From Pseudomonadota bacterium (GTDB taxonomy: Bacteria; Pseudomonadota; Alphaproteobacteria; Rhizobiales; Devosiaceae), in the NCBI GenBank assembly GCA_023431205.1, contig JAEYXQ010000182.1:1-18121 (forward strand): DNA of 18,121 nucleotides, read 5' to 3'. Position 1 is the stretch's first letter. Each line of letters begins with the position of its first letter. Shown here one piece after another: positions 6,777 to 14,392 of this stretch. The translations under genes and the position numbers were made by a program. Under the pieces are notes generated by a model. It was not told the DNA's origin and did no database searches. It saw only the letters and a list, made by a program, of their open reading frames with translations.

Positions 6777-7978
6777 TAGAGAATCCGCCTGGGGCCACGC
6801 GGTCGAAGCCTGCGACAGTTGATCTCAGCGGCGACATTGCCAGTGTCAGCGCCATTTCCGTGGTGCCGCTGATCCTGGACCTGGCGCTGCAGCTAACCGG
6901 CATGGGGTTCGCCGCCGTCGCCCGGGTGACTGAAGACCGGTGGGTGACCTGCCAGTCCCTGGATCACGTCGCGTTCGGGCTGAAGCCGGGTGACGAATTG
7001 CCGATCGAGAGTACGATCTGCAACGAAATCCGCGATCGTCGAGAGCCCGTCATCTTCGACGATGCGGATCAGGATCCCGCATATCAGGATCACCACACGC
7101 CGCGCATCTACGGCCTGAAGAGCTACATCTCGTTTCCGATCATCCTCGGTGACGGACGGTTCTTCGGGACATTGTGCGCGATCGACACCAAGCCGGCCAA
7201 GGTGCGATCGCCGGTGGTGATGGGCACATTCCAGCTTTTTGCCGATCTGATCGGCCGGCACCTGGATGCCAATGACACGTTGCGTTCGGCGCAGGCGGAC
7301 CTGGTGAGCGAACAGGAGCGGTCGGAGCTGCACGAGCAGTTCGTCGCCGTTCTGGGGCATGACCTCCGCAATCCGATCGCGGCACTGGACGCCGGCACAT
7401 CCCGCCTGATCCGCGACGGATGGACGGCGCAGACTCCGCTGATCCTGCAACTGATGAAATCCAGCATCAACAGGATGTCGGGGCTGGTGAACAACGTTCT
7501 CGACCTGGCGCGGACCCGGCTTGGCGAGGGGCTGACTCTCAACATGAGCCAAGCCCCGCTTTCAGAGACGCTGACCCACGTCATCGAGGAGCTCCGCATT
7601 GCCCATCCGGAGCGGACCATCGTTGCGAACCTGAGCACCAAGGAGAAGATAGTCGCCGACCACCAACGGCTGGCGCAGCTTTTCTCCAATCTGATCGGCA
7701 ATGCGCTGACACATGGCGCTGACGACCGGCCGGTGGTGGTGGAAACCCGCAGCGGTGCAGGGACGGTGAGCGTGGCGGTGGTCAACGGCGGCGCGGCGAT
7801 TCCGCCCGAGCGGATGGGGAAGCTTTTCACGCCTTTCAAGCGGGGGGGCTCGCATTCGCAGGGACTCGGTCTTGGGCTCTACATCGCAGCGGAGATCGCC
7901 GACGCGCACGGTGGCACAATCACCGTGCAGTCGGACGCTGCAGAGACGCGCTTCACCTTCCAGATGCCGGTGGCATAG
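6770..7978 (+). CDS. GAF-domain sensor histidine kinase (orphan)
   Basis: This 402-residue soluble kinase has no membrane helices. A GAF sensor domain covers about 30-165 (ICNEIRDRREPVIFDDA and SYISFPIILGDGRFFGTLCAID are typical). A short coiled linker (170-190) leads to a HisKA dimerisation domain with the phosphorylated His at 197 (GHDLRNP). The HATPase domain covers about 290-402, with N-box NLIGNALTH (307-315) and G2 box GLGLGL (365-370). In the G1 position the usual D-x-G-x-G reads VNGGAAIP (338-345), with Asn instead of Asp; a related N-x-G form occurs in other GAF kinases of this group, so activity is not excluded. No response regulator gene is adjacent, so its partner is elsewhere. 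The signal sensed by GAF is unknown. ATG 6770 is the only sensible start in frame. Confidence 0.92.
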   Translation: MLIENPPGATRSKPATVDLSGDIASVSAISVVPLILDLALQLTGMGFAAVARVTEDRWVTCQSLDHVAFGLKPGDELPIESTICNEIRDRREPVIFDDADQDPAYQDHHTPRIYGLKSYISFPIILGDGRFFGTLCAIDTKPAKVRSPVVMGTFQLFADLIGRHLDANDTLRSAQADLVSEQERSELHEQFVAVLGHDLRNPIAALDAGTSRLIRDGWTAQTPLILQLMKSSINRMSGLVNNVLDLARTRLGEGLTLNMSQAPLSETLTHVIEELRIAHPERTIVANLSTKEKIVADHQRLAQLFSNLIGNALTHGADDRPVVVETRSGAGTVSVAVVNGGAAIPPERMGKLFTPFKRGGSHSQGLGLGLYIAAEIADAHGGTITVQSDAAETRFTFQMPVA

Positions 7979-8204
7979 GCCCCCGAGCGCCTTGCCTTGC
8001 TGCGGGGTTCGCCGGCAACCGCGTATTTGGGTGGGGACGGTGGTGGCAGGATGTGGAAATCCGCTGGCTGACGAAGATTTGCGGGAACGGATGCTACCGC
8101 AAACATTTGCTTTTGACGTAGCACATACTTATCGAATCTCGATCAGAATGGGTGTGTCGGTGTGTCGCCGCGGTGGCTGGCGTACCGGGAAGGGGGAACC
8201 ACCA
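7979..8204. promoter_or_regulatory. Presumed promoter region of the 8205-12053 unit
   Basis: These 226 bases lie between the kinase and the next gene set. A 7-base inverted repeat, TTTGCGG (8078-8084) and CCGCAAA (8097-8103), is followed by TTGACG (8113-8118), which resembles a sigma-70 -35 element. No good -10 hexamer stands at 16-18 bases from it (ATCTCG at 17). A small palindrome ATCGA-ATC-TCGAT occupies 8131-8143. AAGGGGGAA just before 8200 is the ribosome site of the next gene. The promoter call is tentative. Confidence 0.35.
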
Positions 8205-8720
8205 ATGTCTAGAACCGCCTCATGGGTCGGCATTTTCCTGATGGCTGCGGCCGTGGCGCTGCCGGTGCACGCGAACGACGGGCAGAGCGAGCACCTCTAC
8301 AATTTCGCCGGCAGCTGGCAAGGCGCGGGACAGCTGGTGGGCGGCGAGAAGCCCGAAGAGTTTCGCTGCCGCTTGATGGTCGAGCAGGGCAGCATGTCCA
8401 AGATCAACTATTCCGGGCGCTGCAGCCTGGTGAACATGAATCTCTCGGTGGCCGGCACGATTGCCTACAACGCCGCCGCCGGTCAGTACGAGGCGGTGAT
8501 GAGTTCCAATGCCGGCTTCACGGGCGACGCCGTTGGGCGGGTGCGTGGGGATCGCATCGTGTTCAACCTCGAAGAGCGGCAGGCCGACAAGCGCGGCAAC
8601 GATGTGCAGATCGGCGCGGTCATCGAACTGATCGGCCAGTCGATCACCGTTCAATTCCAGGTGGAGTTCAACGACTCCGGTGAAGTCATGACTGCGGAGG
8701 TGCCGTTCTCACGTCGGTGA
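8205..8720 (+). CDS. Small secreted protein of unknown function
   Basis: This 171-residue protein has a clear signal peptide (MSRTASWVGIFLMAAAVALP, cleavage after VHA-N), so it is periplasmic or secreted. The mature part begins YNFAGSWQGAGQLVGG. The G-x-W-x-G pattern near the start, followed by alternating strands (EFRCRLMVEQ, SLVNMNLSVAGTIAYN, DRIVFNLEE, QSITVQFQVEF), suggests a small beta-barrel or beta-sandwich of lipocalin-like character. A possible disulfide joins the two cysteines in FRC and GRC. I do not recognise a named family and infer no reaction. ATG 8205 is preceded by AGGGGGA at a normal distance. It lies 22 bases before the ABC ATPase gene, so it may be a periplasmic partner of that transporter, although co-transcription is only inferred from spacing. 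Confidence 0.8.
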   Translation: MSRTASWVGIFLMAAAVALPVHANDGQSEHLYNFAGSWQGAGQLVGGEKPEEFRCRLMVEQGSMSKINYSGRCSLVNMNLSVAGTIAYNAAAGQYEAVMSSNAGFTGDAVGRVRGDRIVFNLEERQADKRGNDVQIGAVIELIGQSITVQFQVEFNDSGEVMTAEVPFSRR

Positions 8721-8742
8721 GGCGGCTGACGGTCTGATCTCC

Positions 8743-9501
8743 ATGGACATGCAAATATCGCCGAACGCCACCCCCGCCGCACCGGCGGCCGAGGGCGGAA
8801 CGCCGCTGGTCGCGGCGCAGGACCTCTGCTACTCGCTGGAACTCTCCGGCGAAACCCTTCACATCCTCCGGAACGTTTCCCTGCGGGTTGGACCAGCCGA
8901 AGTTGTGGCCGTCGTCGGCCCTTCCGGCAGCGGCAAGACCTCGCTGCTGATGCAGCTGGCCGGGCTCGAGCGGCCCACCAGTGGTACGGTGAGTGTGGCC
9001 GGGACCGAGCTGACCAGGCTCAGCGAAGACAGGCTGGCAGAATTCCGCCGCGACAATGTCGGCATCATCTTCCAGAGCTTTCACCTCATCCCCTCGCTGA
9101 CGGCGCTCGACAATGTGGCGCTGGCGTTGGAGATCGCTTCGCCCCACCTCTCGCTCACCGAAGTGCGCAAGGAAGCGGCGGCGGCGCTGACCGCCGTTGG
9201 CCTTGGGGAGCGGCTGGCGCATCGTCCGAGTGCGATGTCGGGCGGGGAACAGCAGCGTGTCGGCATCGCCCGGGCGCTGGTCACCAAGCCCCGGCTGCTG
9301 CTTGCGGACGAGCCGACGGGCAATCTCGACCAGACCACCGGCCTGATGGTCATCGAACTGATCTTCGACCTTGCGCGCCGGCAGAACACCGCGGTGGTGC
9401 TGATCACCCATGACCCGGCGCTCGCCAAGCGCGCTGACCGGTCACTGACGATGAGCAAGGGCGTGCTGAGCGAAACGCCGGCTGCAGCTGCCGCCAAATG
9501 A
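8743..9501 (+). CDS. MacB/LolD/YbbA-like ABC transporter ATPase
   Basis: This 252-residue nucleotide-binding protein is of the class that partners FtsX-type permeases. Walker A is GPSGSGKT (59-66), the Q-loop is in IIFQSFHLIPSLTALDNV, the signature is MSGGEQQRVGIARAL (the usual LSGG reads MSGG), Walker B is LLLADEPTGNLD and the switch histidine is in ITHDP. The ADEPTGNLD and FQ-x-FHLIP-x-LTA-x-xNV forms are hallmarks of the LolD/MacB/YbbA group. A proline- and alanine-rich stretch (residues 7-18) precedes the domain and may mean that the true start lies further downstream. No strong ribosome site precedes ATG 8743, and a second ATG stands at 8749. Its stop overlaps the permease start in ATGA (9498-9501), so the two proteins work together. 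The pairing resembles E. coli YbbA-YbbP, but no TesA-like thioesterase gene is adjacent. Confidence 0.93.
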   Translation: MDMQISPNATPAAPAAEGGTPLVAAQDLCYSLELSGETLHILRNVSLRVGPAEVVAVVGPSGSGKTSLLMQLAGLERPTSGTVSVAGTELTRLSEDRLAEFRRDNVGIIFQSFHLIPSLTALDNVALALEIASPHLSLTEVRKEAAAALTAVGLGERLAHRPSAMSGGEQQRVGIARALVTKPRLLLADEPTGNLDQTTGLMVIELIFDLARRQNTAVVLITHDPALAKRADRSLTMSKGVLSETPAAAAAK

Positions 9502-12053
9502 ATCGCCTCCTTGCAACGATCCGCGTCGGGCTTCTCGACATGCGGGGAGACTGGCGGCGCTTTGCGCTGCTGATTGTGTGCCTCGCTATCGGCACGGCGC
9601 TGGTGGCGGGCGTGAGCCTCGTCGGGGCGAGCCTGCGGCAGGCGATCGAGCGCGACGCCGCCTTGCTGATGGGCGGCAGCCTCGAGCTCAGCCGTGCCGA
9701 CCGGCTCGCGACCGCAGCAGAAGTGGGCGTGATCAGCGGCTATGGCGAGGTCGCCATGGTTGTGGACAGCAATGTCAGGGCCGAAACCTTCGAGGCCACC
9801 GCCTTTGTCGACCTCATCGCCGTTGGTGAAGGGTATCCGCTGCTGGGCCGCGTCGACAGCCCGCAACTGCCAGAAGGCAGCAAGCCGCTGCAGTTCCTCG
9901 AGGAACGCGACGGGCAGTTCGGTGCGCTAGTCGACCCGCTGATGCTCGACAGCCTTGGGGCGGCGGTCGGCGACACGGTCAGCATCGGTGGTACGGACTT
10001 CGAGGTGCGCGGTATCCTGCGGGCCGTGCCGGATGCTCCGGTGCGTGGCCTGCGTCTCGGCTCCCCTGCCCTGATCTCGCTGCCGGCGCTCGCGGAGCTG
10101 GCGGACCGTACTTCACCGCTCCCGGGCCTTGGCAATGTCTTCCGCTACAAGCTGCTGCTGGCGGACGGCGACCCGGAAGTGGTGAAGGACGAGATCGCGC
10201 TGGCGTTGGGTGACGCGGGTTGGCAGGTGCGGTCGGCCCGCGACGGCCTTGGCGACATGGTGCGGTACTACGACCTGTTCATGCGCTTCCTGGTGGTCGT
10301 GGGGCTGGTGTCGCTGTTCGTCGGCGGAGTCAGCGTCTGGACGGTGATCTCGACCTATATCGGGGAACGGACGATCACCATTGCCACCATGCGCAGCCTT
10401 GGCGCGAGCCGCCGGCGGGTGCTCGGGCATTTCCTCGCGCAAGTGGGAACATTGGCGGTGATCGGAGTGGGCATAGGCTTGCTGATCGGCGGGATTGGGG
10501 CGGCCGTCGCCATGCCGATCGTCGGCGCGGCTGCTGGCGTGCCCCTGTCGGGTTCGCTCGAGCCGGTACCGCTGCTGGTTGCCGGTGCGGCCGGATTGGT
10601 GGTGGCTTTCGCTTTTTCCTACCTGCCGTTGACGCAGGGGCAGATGATCAGCCCGGCGACGCTGTTCCGCTCCAAGGGCGTGGGTGCCGATCCGGTGCCG
10701 TGGCAGGCCTGGCTATCGCCGGGGCGGCTGGCGCCGCTGGTGATCGCGCTGGCGCTGTTCTTCTGGTTGGCCTCGATCATGACCAATGATCCGGTGCTGG
10801 TGGCGGGCTTCGGCATCGCTTGCGCGGCAGCGGTGGTGTTGCTGCGGCTGGTGCTCGCAGGGATACGAGGCCTGGTTCGACGGCTGCCCGAAGCACGTTG
10901 GACCGTGTTGCGGAGGGCGCTGAAGCAGATCGACGCCCCCGGATCCAGCGCACCGGCAGTGGTGGTGTCGGTCGGGCTCGCTTTGACCATGCTCACCATG
11001 GTGCTGTCTTTCGAGCTCAATCTGCGCAACGAGTATCTCGGCGCGTCGGCTTTCGACGCCCCAACTTTCGTGGCGCCAGACCTGTTCGATGACGAGGTGG
11101 AGCTGCTTCAGGCGCTCGGCGACAGCGACGCGGAGATCCGGCAGGTCACGGCCGTGCCGATGTTGCGAGGCACCGTGGCAGCGGTGAATGGCGCTGCCGC
11201 CACGACGCTGCGTCCGCGCGGCCCGGCAGCCTCGTTCCTGCTGTCCGGCGAAATCCCCCTCGCCTATCGACGCGAGCTGCCGACCGCATCGCGCATCGTT
11301 GCGGGAAGCTGGTGGCCCAAGGATTACACCGGCGATCCCCTGGTTTCGCTGCATCAGGACCTGCGCTCGGGTCTGGGCGTCGGACTGGGAGACCAGGTGA
11401 CATTCTCGATCTTCGGTGACCAGGTAACGGCAACGGTGGCCAGCTTCCGGGACTACTCCTGGCAGGGTGGCATCGACGTGCTGGTGACCTTCTCGCCGGG
11501 CGTGATCGAGGAGTATCCGCTCACCCTGCTCGGGGCAGTCACGACGGTGGCCGGCAGGGAAGATGCGGTGCAATTGCGGCTGGCGGATGAGTTGCCGGAC
11601 GTGCGGTTCATTCCGATCGGAGAGACGCTGCAGAAGATCACCCTGGCACTGCAGCAGCTGTCGCTGGCCGCTTCGATCGTGGGCGGGGTGGCGGTTGCCA
11701 ACGGGCTTCTGGTGCTGATCGGCAGCCTGTTGACGGGCCGGAAGCAGCGGCAGGCCGATGCGGTGGTGATGCGTGTCATCGGGGTGAAGGTGCCGACGCT
11801 GGTCGGCACCGCGCTGCTGGAACACGTGCTGCTGGCGCTGGTCGCCGCGGTCGTGGCGGTGCCGCTTGGCATCGGGCTGGCGTGGTTCCTGACGGCGCTG
11901 CTGCTGGAGGTGGAGTTTGCCCTGCCGGTAGTCTCGCTGGTCAGCTTTGCCGCGGTTGCCCTGCTGCTCAGCGGCGCATTGGGGGCGACGACGATCATGC
12001 CGGCGACCCGCCCGCGTCCTGCCCTGTTCCTGCGGCAACTGACAGCCGAGTAG
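9498..12053 (+). CDS. Large FtsX/YbbP-like ABC permease
   Basis: This 851-residue inner-membrane protein belongs to the YbbP-type permeases, which carry two FtsX modules. Membrane helix 1 is at about 21-43, followed by a large periplasmic domain (45-255). The first FtsX module (about 257-390) contains TITIATMRSLGASRRRVL, the cytoplasmic coupling segment of the family. Central helices lie near 405-427, 431-455 and 481-504, then a second periplasmic domain (510-715). The second FtsX module (about 717-845) contains the matching VVMRVIGVKVPTLV. The length is close to that of YbbP-type homologues (about 800). Members move or extract lipophilic molecules or act mechanically; the substrate here is unknown. 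Translation is coupled to the ATPase through ATGA. The stop lies 10 bases from the stop of the convergent DUF4239-like gene, leaving no room for a normal terminator. Confidence 0.92.
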   Translation: MNRLLATIRVGLLDMRGDWRRFALLIVCLAIGTALVAGVSLVGASLRQAIERDAALLMGGSLELSRADRLATAAEVGVISGYGEVAMVVDSNVRAETFEATAFVDLIAVGEGYPLLGRVDSPQLPEGSKPLQFLEERDGQFGALVDPLMLDSLGAAVGDTVSIGGTDFEVRGILRAVPDAPVRGLRLGSPALISLPALAELADRTSPLPGLGNVFRYKLLLADGDPEVVKDEIALALGDAGWQVRSARDGLGDMVRYYDLFMRFLVVVGLVSLFVGGVSVWTVISTYIGERTITIATMRSLGASRRRVLGHFLAQVGTLAVIGVGIGLLIGGIGAAVAMPIVGAAAGVPLSGSLEPVPLLVAGAAGLVVAFAFSYLPLTQGQMISPATLFRSKGVGADPVPWQAWLSPGRLAPLVIALALFFWLASIMTNDPVLVAGFGIACAAAVVLLRLVLAGIRGLVRRLPEARWTVLRRALKQIDAPGSSAPAVVVSVGLALTMLTMVLSFELNLRNEYLGASAFDAPTFVAPDLFDDEVELLQALGDSDAEIRQVTAVPMLRGTVAAVNGAAATTLRPRGPAASFLLSGEIPLAYRRELPTASRIVAGSWWPKDYTGDPLVSLHQDLRSGLGVGLGDQVTFSIFGDQVTATVASFRDYSWQGGIDVLVTFSPGVIEEYPLTLLGAVTTVAGREDAVQLRLADELPDVRFIPIGETLQKITLALQQLSLAASIVGGVAVANGLLVLIGSLLTGRKQRQADAVVMRVIGVKVPTLVGTALLEHVLLALVAAVVAVPLGIGLAWFLTALLLEVEFALPVVSLVSFAAVALLLSGALGATTIMPATRPRPALFLRQLTAE

Positions 12054-12063
12054 CCGCAGGAGG

Positions 12064-12828
12064 TCAGGTCGCGGAGGTTGCGACCAGCACGACAGCGAAC
12101 GGGCGATTTGCGTAAGGGTGGACGTGCAGGGCCAGAACCCACAGGCTGGACAAGGCGACTGCCGCGAAAATGACCAGGGCGCGCGCCGCTCCGCGCGGCC
12201 GGTCGAGGTGCACGACAACGATGGCCACCATCGTCATCAGGGTGAGCACCGCGACGAGGTACCACTTGGCTTCGTCGACCAGGCTCTGCCCGATGGCGAG
12301 GCGGTCGTTGCGGGCGTCCTGCAGTTCGTCGAAGTCCCGGACCAGCTTGCCGGCGATGGCGTCCGGCAGGCCGGCGCTGGCGGCGGCGATCAGGGCGATG
12401 CGGATGTCCTGGAGGGCGGCGTCGACGTCGGGATGGGGGGCGCTGTTGAGGTCCTGGCCCCATTCGGTGCGGGCGACGGCCTCGGCGTAGCGGCGGATGG
12501 CCTCGTTCATGTCAGGTAAATCAAGGGCTTGCGGAGCGGAAGCGCCGGCGAGGCGGGCGATGGAGGAGCGCTCGGCGGAAGCGGCGCGGTCGGCTTGCGC
12601 GCCGAGCGTCCAGATGTCGGCGGCGGCAAATCCGAGGGCCAGCGCCCAGGCGGCGGCGACGACGCCGACGAAGGGTGGGACCGGGATGGAGGTGGCGGGC
12701 TGCGATCCCCGGCGGGTGAGGGCGAACAGCAGTGCCAGGGAGAGGAGCAGGCATAAAGCCACGAAGCCGCAAAGGGTTAGCAGCAGGAGCGGGGTCGGCA
12801 GGGTGAGGATGGCGTTCACGTATGGCAC
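12064..12828 (-). CDS. DUF4239-like (bestrophin-like) membrane protein
   Basis: This 254-residue protein has four probable membrane helices, at about 12-38, 50-73, 188-206 and 215-235, around a soluble middle domain. The segment PFVGVVAAAWALALGFAAAD, then an alanine/arginine-rich stretch containing AERSSIARL, then YAEAVARTEW, fits the DUF4239 family (described as bestrophin-like). No biochemical role is established for it. The start codon is GTG at 12828; a second GTG stands three codons later, and neither has a clear ribosome site. It follows the ROK gene on the same strand after 71 bases, so read-through from that unit is possible, but nothing links it functionally to sugar uptake. Its 3' end faces the YbbP-like permease with a 10-base gap. 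Confidence 0.72.
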   Translation of the reverse strand: MPYVNAILTLPTPLLLLTLCGFVALCLLLSLALLFALTRRGSQPATSIPVPPFVGVVAAAWALALGFAAADIWTLGAQADRAASAERSSIARLAGASAPQALDLPDMNEAIRRYAEAVARTEWGQDLNSAPHPDVDAALQDIRIALIAAASAGLPDAIAGKLVRDFDELQDARNDRLAIGQSLVDEAKWYLVAVLTLMTMVAIVVVHLDRPRGAARALVIFAAVALSSLWVLALHVHPYANRPFAVVLVATSAT

Positions 12829-12899
12829 CGCTGGCTGAGGGGTTGTCCGATAGTTCCTGAACGAAGATGAACGGCGGCTTTACGGCGCCTGAACACCTT

Positions 12900-14144
12900 C
12901 TAACGGGGGCTGCTGAAGGGATTGTCCTTGAACAACACTTCCCGGTCCTGGGTGAAGTTGGCGAGCAGCGGGATGGCGGCGCCGCCAAGGGCACGGGCGC
13001 TGGTGCCGAGGGAGCCTTCCACCAGCGCGAAGGGCGAGAGCCCCTGCCGGTTGACTGCGGCGAGCGCGGCCCGTGTCGCTTCGATGATGCGGGTGCGGAC
13101 CGAGGGTGGGACGGCGCCGTCGATGACGACGGTTTCCACGTCGACCACCGCGACGGCGGCGGCGACGGCATGGGCGAGGTGGCTTGCGACCTGAGCGATC
13201 CAATGATCGAGCGTTGGGCCGAGATCGTCACCCCAGTCGTCGGGGGATTGCCAGAGCACCTCGGCGCGACGGCCCTGGCGGATGAGTTCGCGCTCGAGCA
13301 CGTAGATGGAGGCGACGTTCATCAGTTGCGGCAGGCGGGTGCCCGGAGCGGCCGCACTGGCTGGCATGGAGCCCAGCGCACCGGCATTGTTGGTTCGTCC
13401 GGGAAAGAGGTGACCGCCGAAGACCAAGCCGCCACCGATAAAAGAGCCAATGAAGACATAAAGGTAGTCGACATAGTCGGCACCGCGTCCGAACATCAGT
13501 TCGGCGGCACAGGCGGCGGTAATGTCGTTGTAGAAGTAGACCGGCCAGGGGCAGAAGGCCGCCAGTTCGGCCCGGATGTCGACGTCGCGCCAGGCGTCGA
13601 TGTCCTCGCGAGGTGCGCCGATCTCCTCGGGCCAGGTCCACATCTCGTAGGGGGAGGCGATGCCGAGACCAGCGATGCGGCGGAGCCCTTCGGTGGAGAG
13701 ACCCGACTGGAGTTCCGCCAGCCCGGCTTCGGCGAAGGCGCGAATGGCCGCGGGAGTCGGGTAGGCATAAGTCTGGTGCAGGAAGTGCTGCACTTCGCCG
13801 GTGAAGTTGATCAGCGAAAGGTCGGCGCTGCGGCGGCCGATCTTGAGGCCGACGGAGTAGGCGCCCTGCGGGTTGAGCGAATAGGGCACGGAAGGCTGCC
13901 CTACCCTGCCGCGCACCACCGCCTCGCGCTGCAGGAGCCCGTCGGCTTCGAGCTGGTTTGCGATGATGGAGATGGTCTGGGGCGACAGCCCGGTCATGCG
14001 GGCGATATCGGCCTTGGGCAGGCTGCCATGGCGGCGCACGAGCGAAAGCACCAGGCGTTCGTTGTAGAGTCGCACCCCGCTCTGGTTGGTGCCGCGGCTG
14101 AGGTCGTCCGACCGCCCCCGCATCGTCGTGCCGGCATCTGCCAA
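12900..14144 (-). CDS. ROK-family transcriptional repressor, FrcR-like
   Basis: From the chosen TTG this is 414 residues. An N-terminal winged helix-turn-helix covers about 25-90 (SLPKADIARMTGLSPQTISI; wing VRGRVGQPS). The ROK sugar-kinase-like domain runs from about 93 to the end, with NDITAACAAE and FIGSFIGGGLVFGG-x-LFPGRTNNAGALGSMP. Catalytic features of ROK kinases are degenerate: the GE-x-GH motif reads GALGS, the CxCGxxGC zinc motif is absent, and the N-terminal D-x-G-x-T reads KIGRRS. It should sense a sugar without phosphorylating it. I prefer TTG 14144 because GGAGG (14150-14154, complement) sits 5 bases upstream; ATGs at 14168 and 14123 and an open frame to 14231 are alternatives with poorer sites. 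It is divergent from frcB and probably represses it and itself. Rhizobial frc operons carry a comparable ROK gene. Confidence 0.9.
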   Translation of the reverse strand: MADAGTTMRGRSDDLSRGTNQSGVRLYNERLVLSLVRRHGSLPKADIARMTGLSPQTISIIANQLEADGLLQREAVVRGRVGQPSVPYSLNPQGAYSVGLKIGRRSADLSLINFTGEVQHFLHQTYAYPTPAAIRAFAEAGLAELQSGLSTEGLRRIAGLGIASPYEMWTWPEEIGAPREDIDAWRDVDIRAELAAFCPWPVYFYNDITAACAAELMFGRGADYVDYLYVFIGSFIGGGLVFGGHLFPGRTNNAGALGSMPASAAAPGTRLPQLMNVASIYVLERELIRQGRRAEVLWQSPDDWGDDLGPTLDHWIAQVASHLAHAVAAAVAVVDVETVVIDGAVPPSVRTRIIEATRAALAAVNRQGLSPFALVEGSLGTSARALGGAAIPLLANFTQDREVLFKDNPFSSPR

Positions 14145-14239
14145 TGGCGCCTCCGCTTGCTGCCGCATCCGCCTATCGCAGCTTCCGGCGGATTGCCAGC
14201 GACCCTCCCAGCGACAGCAAGGCGCTTCCATTCCTTGCC

Positions 14240-14276
14240 TGTCAATTAATAAATCAAGCGGATTAACTTATTGACA
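14240..14276. promoter_or_regulatory. 37-base imperfect palindrome, candidate ROK operator
   Basis: The left arm TGTCAATTAATAAATC (14240-14255) and right arm GATTAACTTATTGACA (14261-14276) are reverse complements at 13 of 16 positions, around a 5-base centre AAGCG. The site is strikingly AT-rich in a GC-rich region and lies between the divergent repressor gene and frcB. ROK repressors such as NagC and Mlc bind AT-rich palindromes. Both outer ends read TTGACA outward, a perfect sigma-70 -35 hexamer on each strand. For frcB the hexamer at 14271-14276 has TGATCA (14294-14299) at 17 bases. A bound repressor would therefore cover the promoter. The palindrome is seen; the binding protein is inferred. 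Confidence 0.7.
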
Positions 14277-14392
14277 CCTCCCGACACCCATGGTGATCAT
14301 CGGGGCGATCGAACGGCGCGAGGAGGAGACTGGCGACCGTCCGGCACAGACCGCGACCGGGGAGTCCGGCGCGTCCCTCGGGAGGAGAGTAC

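Noticed and set aside
8113..8141. TTGACG with a spaced -10 as a definite promoter
   Set aside because: No acceptable -10 hexamer stands at 16-18 bases (ATCTCG at 17), so it is kept only as a tentative element within the intergenic entry.
10713..12218. A 501-codon open frame on the - strand opposite the FtsX-like permease
   Set aside because: Its translation is dominated by Q, R, H and P in the manner of antisense shadows; the + strand encodes clear membrane helices and FtsX motifs.
12867..14249. A 460-codon open frame on the + strand opposite the ROK gene
   Set aside because: It is the mirror of the ROK coding sequence in GC-rich DNA; its translation is low-complexity (G, D, E, A, H rich) without domains, while the - strand has full ROK motifs.
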